From Lachnospiraceae bacterium (GTDB taxonomy: Bacteria; Bacillota; Clostridia; Lachnospirales; Lachnospiraceae): 64,000 bases of DNA. The stretch spans positions 62,001 through 126,000 of the forward strand of contig QOUV01000006.1 of the NCBI GenBank assembly GCA_003862155.1. The letters run 5' to 3'. The notes under the pieces were generated by a model that ran no database searches, was not told the DNA's origin, and saw only the letters and a program-made list of their open reading frames with translations. This document shows positions 43,869 through 52,500 of this stretch, piece by piece (position 1 is the stretch's first letter; each line of letters opens with the position of its first letter). The position numbers and the translations under genes are program-made.

Positions 43869-45098
43869 ATGGATATTTTTAAAAGGGAAAAATACCTGAA
43901 GAGGATCAGAGGTTTCTACGATAGTAATGACCTGATAAAAGTTATCACGGGTGTGCGAAGGTGCGGCAAATCGACTCTTATGCAGATGATCGTGCAGGAG
44001 CTGAAGGAGCAGGGTGTGCCGGAGGAGAGGATTGTCTATCTCAACCTGGATAAGCGGGAGTACAGGAATATCAAAACAGCTGATCAGATGGAGAAACTGA
44101 TTGATTCCGGGATAAAGGCTGACGGGCAGAATTATCTGTTCATCGATGAGATTCAAAATGTTGACGGTTTTGAAGAGGTATTAAATGGCTTCCGTGAAGA
44201 CGGGAACTGTTCTATTTTTATCACGGGTTCGAATTCATATCTGCTGAGCGGCGAGCTGGCCACGAAACTGACTGGCAGGTATATAGAATTCGAGATGTAC
44301 ACCTTGACCTTTGATGAGTATGAGCAGATGAAAGAATTCTATCATGTGCCGGTAAATTCGAATTCCCTGATTGAGCTTCAGAGTTTTATCCTTGAGGGCG
44401 GGTTCCCAAGGACGGTTCTGATTGAGAACCTGCAGGATAAGCGGAGCTATACGGAGAGTGTTGTACAGGAGATTTTTGAAAAAGATATACGCCACCGGGT
44501 GAAGATTAAAAATAAAGAGAGTTTTGAGAGTATTCGCCAGTATATTATCAATAATTTCGGTGCCACGACAAGCATTTCGAATCTCAAGCGTGATTTGGAG
44601 AAGAACGGTCAGAAAATAACCAGGCTTACTCTGTCAAAATACATTCAGGCGCTGGTGGATGCTAAGGTTATTTATGAATGCGACCGTTTTGATATGAAGT
44701 CACGAAAGTCTTTGGCAGGCGAGAAAAAATATTACCTGAGTGACCTGAGCTTTTATTTTGCCTTAAATACTGATAACAGGATAAATTTCGGTCCGGTACT
44801 TGAGAACATAGTTTATTTTTATGCGAAAAGTATGGGACTCAAGGTCAGTGTGGGGAGAATTGGAAAGCTGGAATGTGATTTTATCATGCGTAATGCGTCG
44901 ATGGATTATGCATATGTTCAGGTCGCTTATACAATTGCGCTCAGCAGGGAAACTGAAGACAGAGAATACAGGCCGCTCGAAATGATTCGGGATAATTATC
45001 CGAAGTACGTCGTTACAACCGACTACCTGCTCCAAAAGAGAAACGGCATCCTGCATGTGAATCTGATGGATTTTATGAAGGACGGGAAGATCTTTTGA
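43869..45098 (+). CDS. AAA_14 / DUF4143 ATPase
   Basis: The 409-residue P-loop ATPase has Walker A GVRRCGKST (28-36), Walker B YLFIDEIQNV, the FITGSNSYLLSGEL sensor and a carboxy-terminal DUF4143 nuclease-like half ending in NGILHVNLMDFM. The family is widespread in gut anaerobes and archaea; its function is unknown, with suggested roles in defence or DNA handling. It stands alone between the bile-salt-hydrolase-like gene and a gene fragment. A weak AGGAAG lies 12 bp before the ATG. Confidence 0.9.
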   Translation: MDIFKREKYLKRIRGFYDSNDLIKVITGVRRCGKSTLMQMIVQELKEQGVPEERIVYLNLDKREYRNIKTADQMEKLIDSGIKADGQNYLFIDEIQNVDGFEEVLNGFREDGNCSIFITGSNSYLLSGELATKLTGRYIEFEMYTLTFDEYEQMKEFYHVPVNSNSLIELQSFILEGGFPRTVLIENLQDKRSYTESVVQEIFEKDIRHRVKIKNKESFESIRQYIINNFGATTSISNLKRDLEKNGQKITRLTLSKYIQALVDAKVIYECDRFDMKSRKSLAGEKKYYLSDLSFYFALNTDNRINFGPVLENIVYFYAKSMGLKVSVGRIGKLECDFIMRNASMDYAYVQVAYTIALSRETEDREYRPLEMIRDNYPKYVVTTDYLLQKRNGILHVNLMDFMKDGKIF

Positions 45099-45164
45099 TA
45101 TCTGCACGTGATCCCAGAACAGGAATTACGTGCAGATTTTTTCGATATGTATGTAATTGTTGAC

Positions 45165-45698
45165 TTAGTGCAGAACTGTTGGATCGAAGGACTTCATGTC
45201 GTGGACGCCGGTGTACATGCAGAGTTCAGCAAGCTGGGCGTTCATCGAGTTTACTTTTTTCACAACGCCATCACGTCCTTCCTTGAGAAGTGGTCCGAGG
45301 ATCCCGCGGCCGACTGAGACTGCGTCGGCGCCGAGGGCAAGGGCTTTGTAGGCGTCGTATCCGGTTTCGATAGAGCAGTCGCAGAAGATGGCGACTCCGC
45401 TTCCGGCAAGGGACTCTTTTATCTGAGGAAGAATGTAAACTGGTGGGATGCCAAATGGTACTCTGCCGTGGTGATGAGAGACGACGATGGCAGCGGCACC
45501 TGCGTCACGGGCTTTTAAGGCATCTGATACTGAGAGAACTCCCTTTACTACAAAAGGCAGGTCAGCGCCCTCAAGGCAGATCTGCTCAAAGGTCTCATCG
45601 CTTTCCATTCCAACCCAGTTAAGTGTGCCGATTTCCTTTGCGGCAGCAGCGTATTCGGACATCGGAAGCTTGACACGGGTTTTCAAATCCGTTATCAT
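45165..45698 (-). pseudogene. 5'-truncated FMN-dependent alpha-hydroxyacid oxidase
   Basis: The 177 residues match only the carboxy half of FMN-dependent alpha-hydroxyacid dehydrogenases: LPFVVKGVLSVSDALKA, VVSHHHGRVPFG (position of the catalytic His/Arg) and GADAVSVGRGILGPLL. The first 150-160 residues of the usual 335, including the first FMN contacts, are missing upstream. The first ATG has no ribosome site. It is most likely a remnant; an independent short protein is less likely. Confidence 0.75.
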
Positions 45699-45753
45699 AT
45701 ATGAGTTGCAGTAATTACTGAACGCTCCGAGGCATTTTTGAAAGGAGTCGCTT

Positions 45754-45969
45754 ATGGCAGATGAGAAGAAAGAGACGAAGCAGGACTCTGGTGTTACAGA
45801 GGCCGAGATTATGAAGTTCCGCGAGCACCTTGGAATAAAGGATCACGAAGAAGAGGAACCGCTCTTCGGAAAGATGGAGCAGATGCTGGATGCTTTTTCA
45901 AAGGTGGACAGCCAGGACATCTTAAATGCCTTGAACTCGATTTCTGAGGATGACGACGAAGACAATTAA
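45754..45969 (+). CDS. small acidic protein of unknown function (71 aa)
   Basis: Not recognised. The product is highly acidic (a DDDED-type end, EEEE in the middle), helical and without membrane segments; MKFREHLGIKDHEEEEP and GKMEQMLDAFSKVD are its most distinctive parts. AAAGGAG lies 7 bp before the ATG. The tRNA-Leu gene begins 10 bp after its stop, so the mRNA probably runs directly into the tRNA. Confidence 0.65.
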   Translation: MADEKKETKQDSGVTEAEIMKFREHLGIKDHEEEEPLFGKMEQMLDAFSKVDSQDILNALNSISEDDDEDN

Positions 45970-45978
45970 AGGCAGCAG

Positions 45979-46058
45979 GCGGATATGGCGGAATTGGCAG
46001 ACGCGTCAGATTTAGGTTCTGGTGGGAGACCGTGCAGGTTCAAGTCCTGTTATCCGCA
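45979..46058 (+). tRNA. tRNA-Leu (anticodon TAG)
   Basis: The acceptor arms GCGGATA (45979-45985) and TATCCGC (46051-46057) pair, with discriminator A at 46058 and no encoded CCA. The D arm has GGAATTGGCAGACG, the anticodon loop TTTAGGT lies in a CAGA/TCTG stem, a long variable arm marks class II, and the T arm has GTTCAAGTC. The anticodon TAG reads CUN leucine codons. Confidence 0.96.
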
Positions 46059-46068
46059 TTTATTTTTG

Positions 46069-46110
46069 AAACCTTGAAAACCGCTTGATGACTGGTTTTC
46101 AAGGTTTTTT
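46069..46110 (+). terminator. terminator after tRNA-Leu
   Basis: A perfect 14-bp stem (46069-46082 with 46094-46107) ends in six T (46105-46110), 18 bp before the luxS start. Confidence 0.9.
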
Positions 46111-46127
46111 GTATGGAGGAAAAATAC

Positions 46128-46604
46128 ATGGAAAAAATAACAAGCTTTACGATCAATCACCTGAAGCTTCTGCCGGGGGTTTATGTGTCGAGAAAGGACA
46201 AATACAAAGATGCAGTCATTACGACATTTGATCTCAGGATGACTGCACCGAACAGGGAGCCGGTCATGAATACAGCCGAGGTCCACACGATAGAGCACCT
46301 CGGAGCGACATTTCTCAGGAATCATGAAAAATGGGCGGACAAGACCGTTTACTTCGGACCGATGGGATGCCGCACCGGATTCTATATGCTCCTCGCTGGC
46401 GACTACGATTCAAAGGACGTACTTCCGCTCGTCATTGAGATGTTTGAATTTATCCGCGATTTCGAGGGAGATGTACCGGGCGCAGCAGCCAGGGACTGCG
46501 GCAACTATCTCGATCAGAATCTGAACATGGCGCACTACCAGGCCAGAAAATATCTCGAGGTCTTAAACAACGCCACTGAGGAGAATCTGGTGTATCCGGA
46601 GTGA
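46128..46604 (+). CDS. luxS: S-ribosylhomocysteine lyase
   Basis: LuxS splits S-ribosylhomocysteine into homocysteine and the autoinducer-2 precursor DPD. Metal ligands His53 and His57 (HTIEH) and Cys124 (RDCGNY) and the catalytic Cys81 (MGCRTGFY) are present; 158 residues is normal. The ATG at 46128 is preferred because the earlier ATG at 46113 lies at the GGAGG ribosome site itself. mtnN follows after 81 bp and supplies its substrate. Confidence 0.97.
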   Translation: MEKITSFTINHLKLLPGVYVSRKDKYKDAVITTFDLRMTAPNREPVMNTAEVHTIEHLGATFLRNHEKWADKTVYFGPMGCRTGFYMLLAGDYDSKDVLPLVIEMFEFIRDFEGDVPGAAARDCGNYLDQNLNMAHYQARKYLEVLNNATEENLVYPE

Positions 46605-46685
46605 GGCAGAGATGTATCTATATAGCTCCAACACAGCATTGAAGCAAGCCGAAGAAAGTCCACACGAAATGAAAGGAAATACAAC

Positions 46686-47381
46686 ATGAAAGTAGGAATA
46701 ATCGGAGCCATGGAGATCGAGGTAGATCACCTGAAGGCTGAGATGACCACAGAGCGCACGGTTGAGAAGGCCGGCATGAAATTTTACGAGGGAAAGATCG
46801 GAAGCACCGACGTCGTAGTAGTACAGTGCGGCGTAGGAAAAGTAAATGCCGCTGCCTGCGTGCAGATCCTCTGTGATTTGTTTGATGTGACACACGTTAT
46901 AAACACTGGTGTTGCAGGTTCTATGGATGCGAAGATCGACATCGGGGACATCGTGGTATCTGAGGATGCCATATATCACGATTTCGATGTTACACCGCTC
47001 GGATATAAGCCGGGAGAGGTTCCGGGAGTAGGAACGATAAGCTTCCCGGCAGACAGGATGCTTCACGACTGCGCAGTAAAGGCAGTTAAGGAGGCAGCAA
47101 CTGATATTCATGTATTTTCGGGCAGAGTCGTATCGGGCGACCAGTTCGTTGCAGGAAATGATAAGAAGGAAGCCATTCATAATCTCGTTGGCGGAATGTG
47201 CACCGAGATGGAGGGCACAGCGATCGCCCAGGTAGCTTATCTGAACAAGGTTCCGTTCGTCATTATCCGCGCTATTTCAGACAAGGCCGACAACTCAGGA
47301 TCTGAGGACTACCCGACATTTGAAAAGAAGGCAGCCCGCCACTGCGCAGCCGTAGTCGAGTACATGCTGAAAAACATCTGA
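46686..47381 (+). CDS. mtnN: 5'-methylthioadenosine/S-adenosylhomocysteine nucleosidase
   Basis: The 231-residue enzyme removes adenine from S-adenosylhomocysteine and methylthioadenosine. The start GIIGAMEIEVDHL with catalytic Glu, CTEMEGTAIAQ (ribose-binding Met-Glu) and ISDKADNSG with the acid Asp are standard. It follows luxS with an AAAGGAAA ribosome site; together they recycle the homocysteine of spent S-adenosylmethionine, which can feed the sulfur enzymes at 61-63 kb. Confidence 0.97.
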   Translation: MKVGIIGAMEIEVDHLKAEMTTERTVEKAGMKFYEGKIGSTDVVVVQCGVGKVNAAACVQILCDLFDVTHVINTGVAGSMDAKIDIGDIVVSEDAIYHDFDVTPLGYKPGEVPGVGTISFPADRMLHDCAVKAVKEAATDIHVFSGRVVSGDQFVAGNDKKEAIHNLVGGMCTEMEGTAIAQVAYLNKVPFVIIRAISDKADNSGSEDYPTFEKKAARHCAAVVEYMLKNI

Positions 47382-47407
47382 AAAAGCCAGAAAAACACAA
47401 AATTCCG

Positions 47408-47445
47408 TTGACAGTTTCCAAAAGATTGTGTACAATGTAATTGTA
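47408..47445 (+). promoter_or_regulatory. ohrR promoter with OhrR-type operator
   Basis: TTGACA (47408-47413), 17 bp and TACAAT (47431-47436) form the promoter. TACAAT-N3-ATTGTA (47431-47445) is a dyad over the -10 box and resembles the OhrR operator TACAATTNAATTGTA known from Bacillus. Confidence 0.8.
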
Positions 47446-47470
47446 TTTTAGCTTTTGGAGATTTTTAGCA

Positions 47471-47917
47471 ATGGAAGATAATAAATACTCATGTCTTGAA
47501 CTGAAAAATCAGCTTTGTTTTCCGCTCTACGCCTGCGCCAAAGAGGTCGTAAGGGCATATAAGCCGTATCTTTCGGCTCTCGATCTGACATATACCCAGT
47601 ACATCACGATGATGGTGCTCTGGGAGAAGAAGCAGATGAATGTGAAGGAGATAGGCCGCTGTCTGTATCTCGATTCAGGAACGCTTACGCCTCTCCTTAA
47701 AAAACTGGAGTCAAAGGGCTATATTTCCCGTCACCGCAGCAAGGCCGACGAGAGGAACCTCCTTATTTCTATCACGGATGAGGGCATGAAGCTAAGGGAC
47801 AAGGCTGTTGCGGTGCCGCGCGAGATGTCGAAGTGCGTCAAGCTCGATAAGGACGAGGCGAAAGAGCTGTACAGGCTGCTGTACAAATTTCTGGACAATA
47901 ATTGTAATTGTGAATAA
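47471..47917 (+). CDS. ohrR: MarR family regulator, OhrR type
   Basis: The 148-residue winged-helix repressor has the OhrR amino signature LKNQLCFPLYA with Cys16 in the place of the peroxide-sensing Cys15. DNA-binding elements include YLDSGTLTPLLKKLE and the wing RHRSKADERN. OhrR releases DNA when organic hydroperoxides oxidise the cysteine. The ATG at 47471 is preferred over one 10 codons upstream because of family length. No ohrA peroxidase gene is adjacent. It ends at a terminator. Confidence 0.88.
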   Translation: MEDNKYSCLELKNQLCFPLYACAKEVVRAYKPYLSALDLTYTQYITMMVLWEKKQMNVKEIGRCLYLDSGTLTPLLKKLESKGYISRHRSKADERNLLISITDEGMKLRDKAVAVPREMSKCVKLDKDEAKELYRLLYKFLDNNCNCE

Positions 47918-47922
47918 TTTTT

Positions 47923-47987
47923 AAGGAGCTGTGAGGCTGACTAAGGCGGACTGGAAACAGTTCTTCAGCTGTACACAGCTCCTTTTT
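47923..47987 (+). terminator. terminator between ohrR and recJ
   Basis: AAGGAGCTGTG (47923-47933) pairs perfectly with 47974-47984, with inner GGCTGA/TTCAGCT pairing and five T. Confidence 0.85.
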
Positions 47988-47998
47988 AATACATTGAT

Positions 47999-49846
47999 AT
48001 GGCAAAATGGGAATGTTACTGTAAAAAGGCGGATTTCAAGGGACTCGCGGCGCGATACGGCGTTGACCAGGTGACTGCGAGAGTTATGGTAAACAGGGAT
48101 ATACCGGAGAAAGCGATGGGAAAATTTCTCTCGCCGACTCCCCGTGACCTGCACAGTCCGCTTTTGATGAAAGACCTCGAAAGGGCCGCGGAGACTATAT
48201 TTGAATTAATACATCAGAATAAAAAAATCCGCATTTTCGGGGATTACGATGGAGACGGCATCTGCTCGTCCTATATTTTATATGATGGGATGAGGGCGCT
48301 TGGAGCAGATGTGGACTATCAGCTGCCGGACAGGATAAAAGACGGCTATGGGCTCAATGATTCGATGGTCGAGCGGGCAGCAGGCGACGGAGTCGATGTG
48401 ATCGTAACCTGCGACAATGGGATCGCGGCCTCGGATGCCGTGCAGCTCGCAGGGGACAAGGGTATGACAGTTATTGTCACGGATCACCACGCGATACCGT
48501 TTTCTACGCCGGAAGATGACGGGGAGACTTTAAAGTACCCGCCTGAAGCCGATACAGAGCAGGGCGTCTGGGATTTCTGCCGGGATGGAAAAATTTACCA
48601 TCTGCCCCATGCTTCCTGCGTCGTAGATCCGCACAGGGCAGATGATTCGTACCCGTTTCCTGAGATCTGCGGAGCTGTGGTCGCCTTTAAGCTTATAACG
48701 CAGCTTTTTTGTATCGAGGGAAAAGGGCGGGATGCGATGAAGTACCTGCCTGAGGCGGCTTTTGCGACCGTGACAGATATCATGGAGCTTAAAGATGAGA
48801 ACCGCGCGATCGTAAAGCTTGGCCTCAAGCGTATGGCAGAGGGAGAAAATATCGGCCTTACGGCCCTGATCAAGGCGGCAGGTCTGGACAAAAATAACAT
48901 CAAGTCCTGGCATATAGGGTTTGTCCTGGGGCCGTGCTTTAACGCCAGCGGAAGGATAGACAGCGCGGAGAAGGCACTCTCCCTTCTTATAGAAACGGAT
49001 AAGGAGAAGGCAGAGGAAAAGGCAGAGGAGCTCGTCGAACTTAACGAGAAGCGGAAGAGCATGACGCAGAAGGGCGTCGAATACGCTTTTGACAAGCTCT
49101 CGGGAGAGGATCGGATCCCTGATGTTATAGTATTGTATCTGCCAGAACTTCACGAGAGCCTCTGCGGACTGGTCGCTGGAAAGCTTAAAGAGCATTTTTA
49201 CAGGCCGACATTTGTACTGTGCAGGACCGAAGGCGGCGATGTCAAGGGAAGCGGCAGAAGCATCGAGGGCTATTCGATGTATGAAAAAATGGTCGAGGCC
49301 AACGAGGCGTATGGCGGAGACGGAGTCTTTACGAAGTTCGGAGGGCACCCGATGGCAGCGGGTCTTTCAATGCGGGAAGATGATATCGGATGGCTGCGGG
49401 ATTTTTTAAATCAGCACAGCGGCTTAAGCGGCGACGATCTCGAGCAGAAGCTTATGATAGACGTTCCGATGCCGCTATACTACGTGAGTATCCCGCTGAT
49501 AGGCGATCTCGCGAAGCTCGAGCCGTACGGAAACGGCAATGAAAAGCCGGTTTTTGCGGAGAATGGCCTTTCAGTCATCTCCTATAGAAAAATTGGCAGA
49601 GAGCAGCAGTACAGAAAGCTGACCCTTCTCTCGCGGGATGTCGCGGTGGATGCGCTCTATTTCGGGAACGGAGAGCAGATGGATTCGGATATTGAAGAGG
49701 CCTTTGGTGCGTCGGAGCTCGACAGGGCGCTCGCCGGGCAGAAAAACCGTATAAAGCTTGACATTTCGTACGATCCGGATATAAATGAATACAACGGGGT
49801 AAAGAGCATTCAGGCTAAGATAAAAAATTACAGGGTAAGGTTATAA
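47999..49846 (+). CDS. recJ: single-stranded-DNA-specific exonuclease RecJ
   Basis: The 615-residue 5'-3' exonuclease acts in recombination and mismatch repair. The DHH motifs FGDYDGDGICSS and VTDHHAIP, FNASGRIDSA, and DHHA1 GSGRSIEGYS with FGGHPMAAG are visible, then the OB fold. An insert of about 40 residues near 175-205 follows the DHH motif. The ATG lies only 12 bp after the terminator T run and has no Shine-Dalgarno site, so the control of this gene is unclear. Confidence 0.94.
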   Translation: MAKWECYCKKADFKGLAARYGVDQVTARVMVNRDIPEKAMGKFLSPTPRDLHSPLLMKDLERAAETIFELIHQNKKIRIFGDYDGDGICSSYILYDGMRALGADVDYQLPDRIKDGYGLNDSMVERAAGDGVDVIVTCDNGIAASDAVQLAGDKGMTVIVTDHHAIPFSTPEDDGETLKYPPEADTEQGVWDFCRDGKIYHLPHASCVVDPHRADDSYPFPEICGAVVAFKLITQLFCIEGKGRDAMKYLPEAAFATVTDIMELKDENRAIVKLGLKRMAEGENIGLTALIKAAGLDKNNIKSWHIGFVLGPCFNASGRIDSAEKALSLLIETDKEKAEEKAEELVELNEKRKSMTQKGVEYAFDKLSGEDRIPDVIVLYLPELHESLCGLVAGKLKEHFYRPTFVLCRTEGGDVKGSGRSIEGYSMYEKMVEANEAYGGDGVFTKFGGHPMAAGLSMREDDIGWLRDFLNQHSGLSGDDLEQKLMIDVPMPLYYVSIPLIGDLAKLEPYGNGNEKPVFAENGLSVISYRKIGREQQYRKLTLLSRDVAVDALYFGNGEQMDSDIEEAFGASELDRALAGQKNRIKLDISYDPDINEYNGVKSIQAKIKNYRVRL

Positions 49847-49862
49847 AAGGAGGATTTTCAAA

Positions 49863-50816
49863 ATGTTAAAGGAAAATTTTTCAATCCAATCGAAGGACGA
49901 CTGCGCAACAAAGCTCCACTGCGTTGAGTGGAGGCCGGACGAGGGAGAACCACATGCAGTCATGCAGCTCGTTCACGGTATGATCGAATATATCGAGAGG
50001 TACGAGGAGTTCGCGAAGTATCTTACGGACCGCGGTTTTGTGGTGATCGGACACGACCATATCGGCCACGGCCATTCGCTTCCGAAGAAAAGCAGAAGCG
50101 AGCTCGGTGTAATGCACACGAGTGCGCCTGAGAAGACGATGTGTGAGGATATGTTTTCGGTCTACAAATACGGACGAAAAAAATATCCGGATATTCCTTA
50201 TTTTATCCTTGGACATTCGATGGGAAGCTACATGCTCCGCAGATTTTTGTCAGTCTATTCGGGAGCGGTTGACGGCCTGAAGGGAGCAGTGATCGTTGGG
50301 ACCGGAACAGTTCCGGATCGGCTTATACATACAGCAAGGCTTGTGATAAAGACCACGGCGCTTTTTCACGGCTGGGACTACAAGAGCCAGACAGTCACGA
50401 ATATCCTGTTTTCAGGCGACTACCACAAATTCAACATGGATGGAAGCGAGCCCGAGAAGAGCTGGCTTTCAAAAAATGTCGAGAGCGTAAAGAAGTATTA
50501 CAAGGACCCGTACGACACCTATCTTTTCTCAGTGAACGGATACCGCGGAATGACGTCTGCGATGCTCTTCGACAATTCACAGGAAAACGTAAACCGGATC
50601 AGAAAGGACCTACCGATACTTTTCGCATCGGGAGCAGATGATCCGGTGGGCTCGATGGGAAAAGGCGTAATGGCTGCGTATGCCAGGTTTAAAAAGGCGG
50701 GAATCAAAGACCTGTCAATAAAACTCTTTGAAAATGACAGACACGAGATCCTTCAGGAGACCGACCGCGCGGATGTCTACGATTTTATTTATAAATGGAT
50801 ACAGGACAGAATGTGA
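49863..50816 (+). CDS. alpha/beta hydrolase (monoacylglycerol lipase-like)
   Basis: The 317-residue serine hydrolase has HDHIGHGHS near the oxyanion region, the nucleophile in LGHSMGSYM, the acid in FASGADDPVG and His in NDRHEIL. This is the Hydrolase_4 / lysophospholipase pattern. It lacks a signal peptide, so it acts on acyl esters in the cytoplasm or at the membrane. AAAGGAGGA precedes the ATG, and its stop shares a base with the next start. Confidence 0.87.
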   Translation: MLKENFSIQSKDDCATKLHCVEWRPDEGEPHAVMQLVHGMIEYIERYEEFAKYLTDRGFVVIGHDHIGHGHSLPKKSRSELGVMHTSAPEKTMCEDMFSVYKYGRKKYPDIPYFILGHSMGSYMLRRFLSVYSGAVDGLKGAVIVGTGTVPDRLIHTARLVIKTTALFHGWDYKSQTVTNILFSGDYHKFNMDGSEPEKSWLSKNVESVKKYYKDPYDTYLFSVNGYRGMTSAMLFDNSQENVNRIRKDLPILFASGADDPVGSMGKGVMAAYARFKKAGIKDLSIKLFENDRHEILQETDRADVYDFIYKWIQDRM

Positions 50817-51625
50817 TGTGTGACGCATATACATCTTTCGCTGAGGTTTATGACCTGTTTATGGACAATGTTCCATACGACAGCTGGGCCGATTCAATCG
50901 ACAGATTACTGAAGAAATACCTGCCAGACGGCACTGAAAAACCGATGGTCTTAGACCTTGGCTGTGGCACCGGACAGATCACGAGAAGGTTAAGGGACAG
51001 GGGGTACGACATGACCGGAATCGACGGCTCTGACGAGATGCTTGAGATCGCGAGATCGAAGGAGAGCGACGATTCGATCCTCTACCTCTGCCAGGACATG
51101 CGTGAATTCGACGTTTTCGGGACCTATCAGGGAATAGTAAGCATCTGTGACTGCATGAACTACCTGACTGAAAAGGAAGATTTTAAGGAAGTTCTCCGGC
51201 GGGTAAATAATTTCCTGCATCCGGGAGGCGTATTTATTTTCGATGTAAATACGGAGTATAAGTTTCAGAGGATTTTATCCGATAATACATTTGCGGAGAA
51301 CCGCAGCGAGGGAAGCTTTATCTGGGAAAATGAGTACGACAAAGAAAAAAAACTGAACCTCTATGATCTTACTCTTTTTATCAGGGGAGACGACGGCCGC
51401 TTCGATAAATTTTTCGAGCAGCATGTCGAGAAGGCCTACAGCAGAAAAGAGATAGAGGATATGATAGAGGGCGCGGGGCTTGAGCTTATAGAAGTTCTAG
51501 ATACCGCTTCACTCGGAGAGCCGAAGCCGGATTCCCAGAAGATCACCTTTGTTGCAAAAGAGCACTTGAAAGATCCTGACAGACCTGGTTTTTACAAGGA
51601 TGGCACAAAGCAGCCGCAGATTTAA
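50816..51625 (+). CDS. class I SAM-dependent methyltransferase
   Basis: The 269-residue enzyme has the SAM-binding motif VLDLGCGTGQITRRL, the acidic GIDGSDEML and the post-II region GGVFIFDVNT. The start TSFAEVYDLFMDNVPYD is typical of small-molecule methyltransferases of the YqeM type. The ATG at 50816 overlaps the hydrolase stop. The substrate is unknown. It is followed without a gap by hslO. Confidence 0.87.
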   Translation: MCDAYTSFAEVYDLFMDNVPYDSWADSIDRLLKKYLPDGTEKPMVLDLGCGTGQITRRLRDRGYDMTGIDGSDEMLEIARSKESDDSILYLCQDMREFDVFGTYQGIVSICDCMNYLTEKEDFKEVLRRVNNFLHPGGVFIFDVNTEYKFQRILSDNTFAENRSEGSFIWENEYDKEKKLNLYDLTLFIRGDDGRFDKFFEQHVEKAYSRKEIEDMIEGAGLELIEVLDTASLGEPKPDSQKITFVAKEHLKDPDRPGFYKDGTKQPQI

Positions 51626-51642
51626 TGATGGAAAGGAATGAC

Positions 51643-52500
51643 ATGAGAGACTACATGGTTCGCGCGATTGCAGCGCACGATCAGATAAGAGCTTTTGCGA
51701 TTTCAGACAGAGAGGCAGTTGAGATCGCAAGGCGTGACCACGACACCTGGCCGGTTTGTACGGCGGCGCTCGGACGCGCGCTTTCAGCGGGATTTATGAT
51801 GGGCTTCATGATGGACGGGGACAAAGACGAGATCACGCTCCAGCTGATAGGAGACGGTCCGGCCGGCGGAGTCACAGTCACGGCAGACCCATTCGGCCAC
51901 GCGAAGGGTTTTGTAAATAACCCGCATGTCGATCTCCCTGAAAAAAGTCCGGGACACCTCGATGTAGGCGGCGCCATAGGACACGGCTACCTTCGTGTCA
52001 TAAAGGACATGGGCTTAAAGGAGCCGTACAGCGGCTCTATAGATCTGATTTCCGGGGAAGTCGCAGAGGATCTGACATATTACTTTGCAGAGAGTGAGCA
52101 GGTACCGTCATCTGTCGGCCTCGGAGTCCTTGTAAATACAGACCTTACTGTAAAACAGTCCGGCGGCTTTATAGTACAGCTTATGCCGGACACAGAAGAT
52201 TCAGTTATAGACAAGCTCTCTGATAATATTTCTCATATAGATTCTGTGACGCAGATGCTTGAAAAGGGCTTAACACCTGAGCAGATGCTTGAAAGCGTCC
52301 TCGACGGATTCGATGTCGAGTTTACAGATAAACAGGAAGTAGAGTTTAAGTGTGGATGCAGCAGAAAAAATTTCCTTCAGAAGATAAGGGCTCTGTCAAA
52401 AGAGGACAAGAGAGATATAGCAGCAGAGGACGGTCCGATCGAGGTCGTCTGCAGATTCTGCGGTAAAAAATACACCTATAAACCAGAGGAGATCATCTGA
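51643..52500 (+). CDS. hslO: redox-regulated chaperone Hsp33
   Basis: The 285-residue holdase protects proteins during oxidative stress. The carboxy-terminal zinc switch is seen as KCGCSRKNF and VCRFCGKKY, the CXC and CXXC pair whose oxidation activates the protein. The ATG at 51643 has AAAGGA 6 bp upstream; an ATG at 51625 is possible but lacks one. A stress link with ohrR upstream is possible but not shown. Confidence 0.95.
   Translation: MRDYMVRAIAAHDQIRAFAISDREAVEIARRDHDTWPVCTAALGRALSAGFMMGFMMDGDKDEITLQLIGDGPAGGVTVTADPFGHAKGFVNNPHVDLPEKSPGHLDVGGAIGHGYLRVIKDMGLKEPYSGSIDLISGEVAEDLTYYFAESEQVPSSVGLGVLVNTDLTVKQSGGFIVQLMPDTEDSVIDKLSDNISHIDSVTQMLEKGLTPEQMLESVLDGFDVEFTDKQEVEFKCGCSRKNFLQKIRALSKEDKRDIAAEDGPIEVVCRFCGKKYTYKPEEII

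Noticed and set aside
44235-44495. Long ORFs opposite the DUF4143 ATPase and other genes
   Set aside because: They are antisense frames of recognised genes without ribosome sites or motifs.
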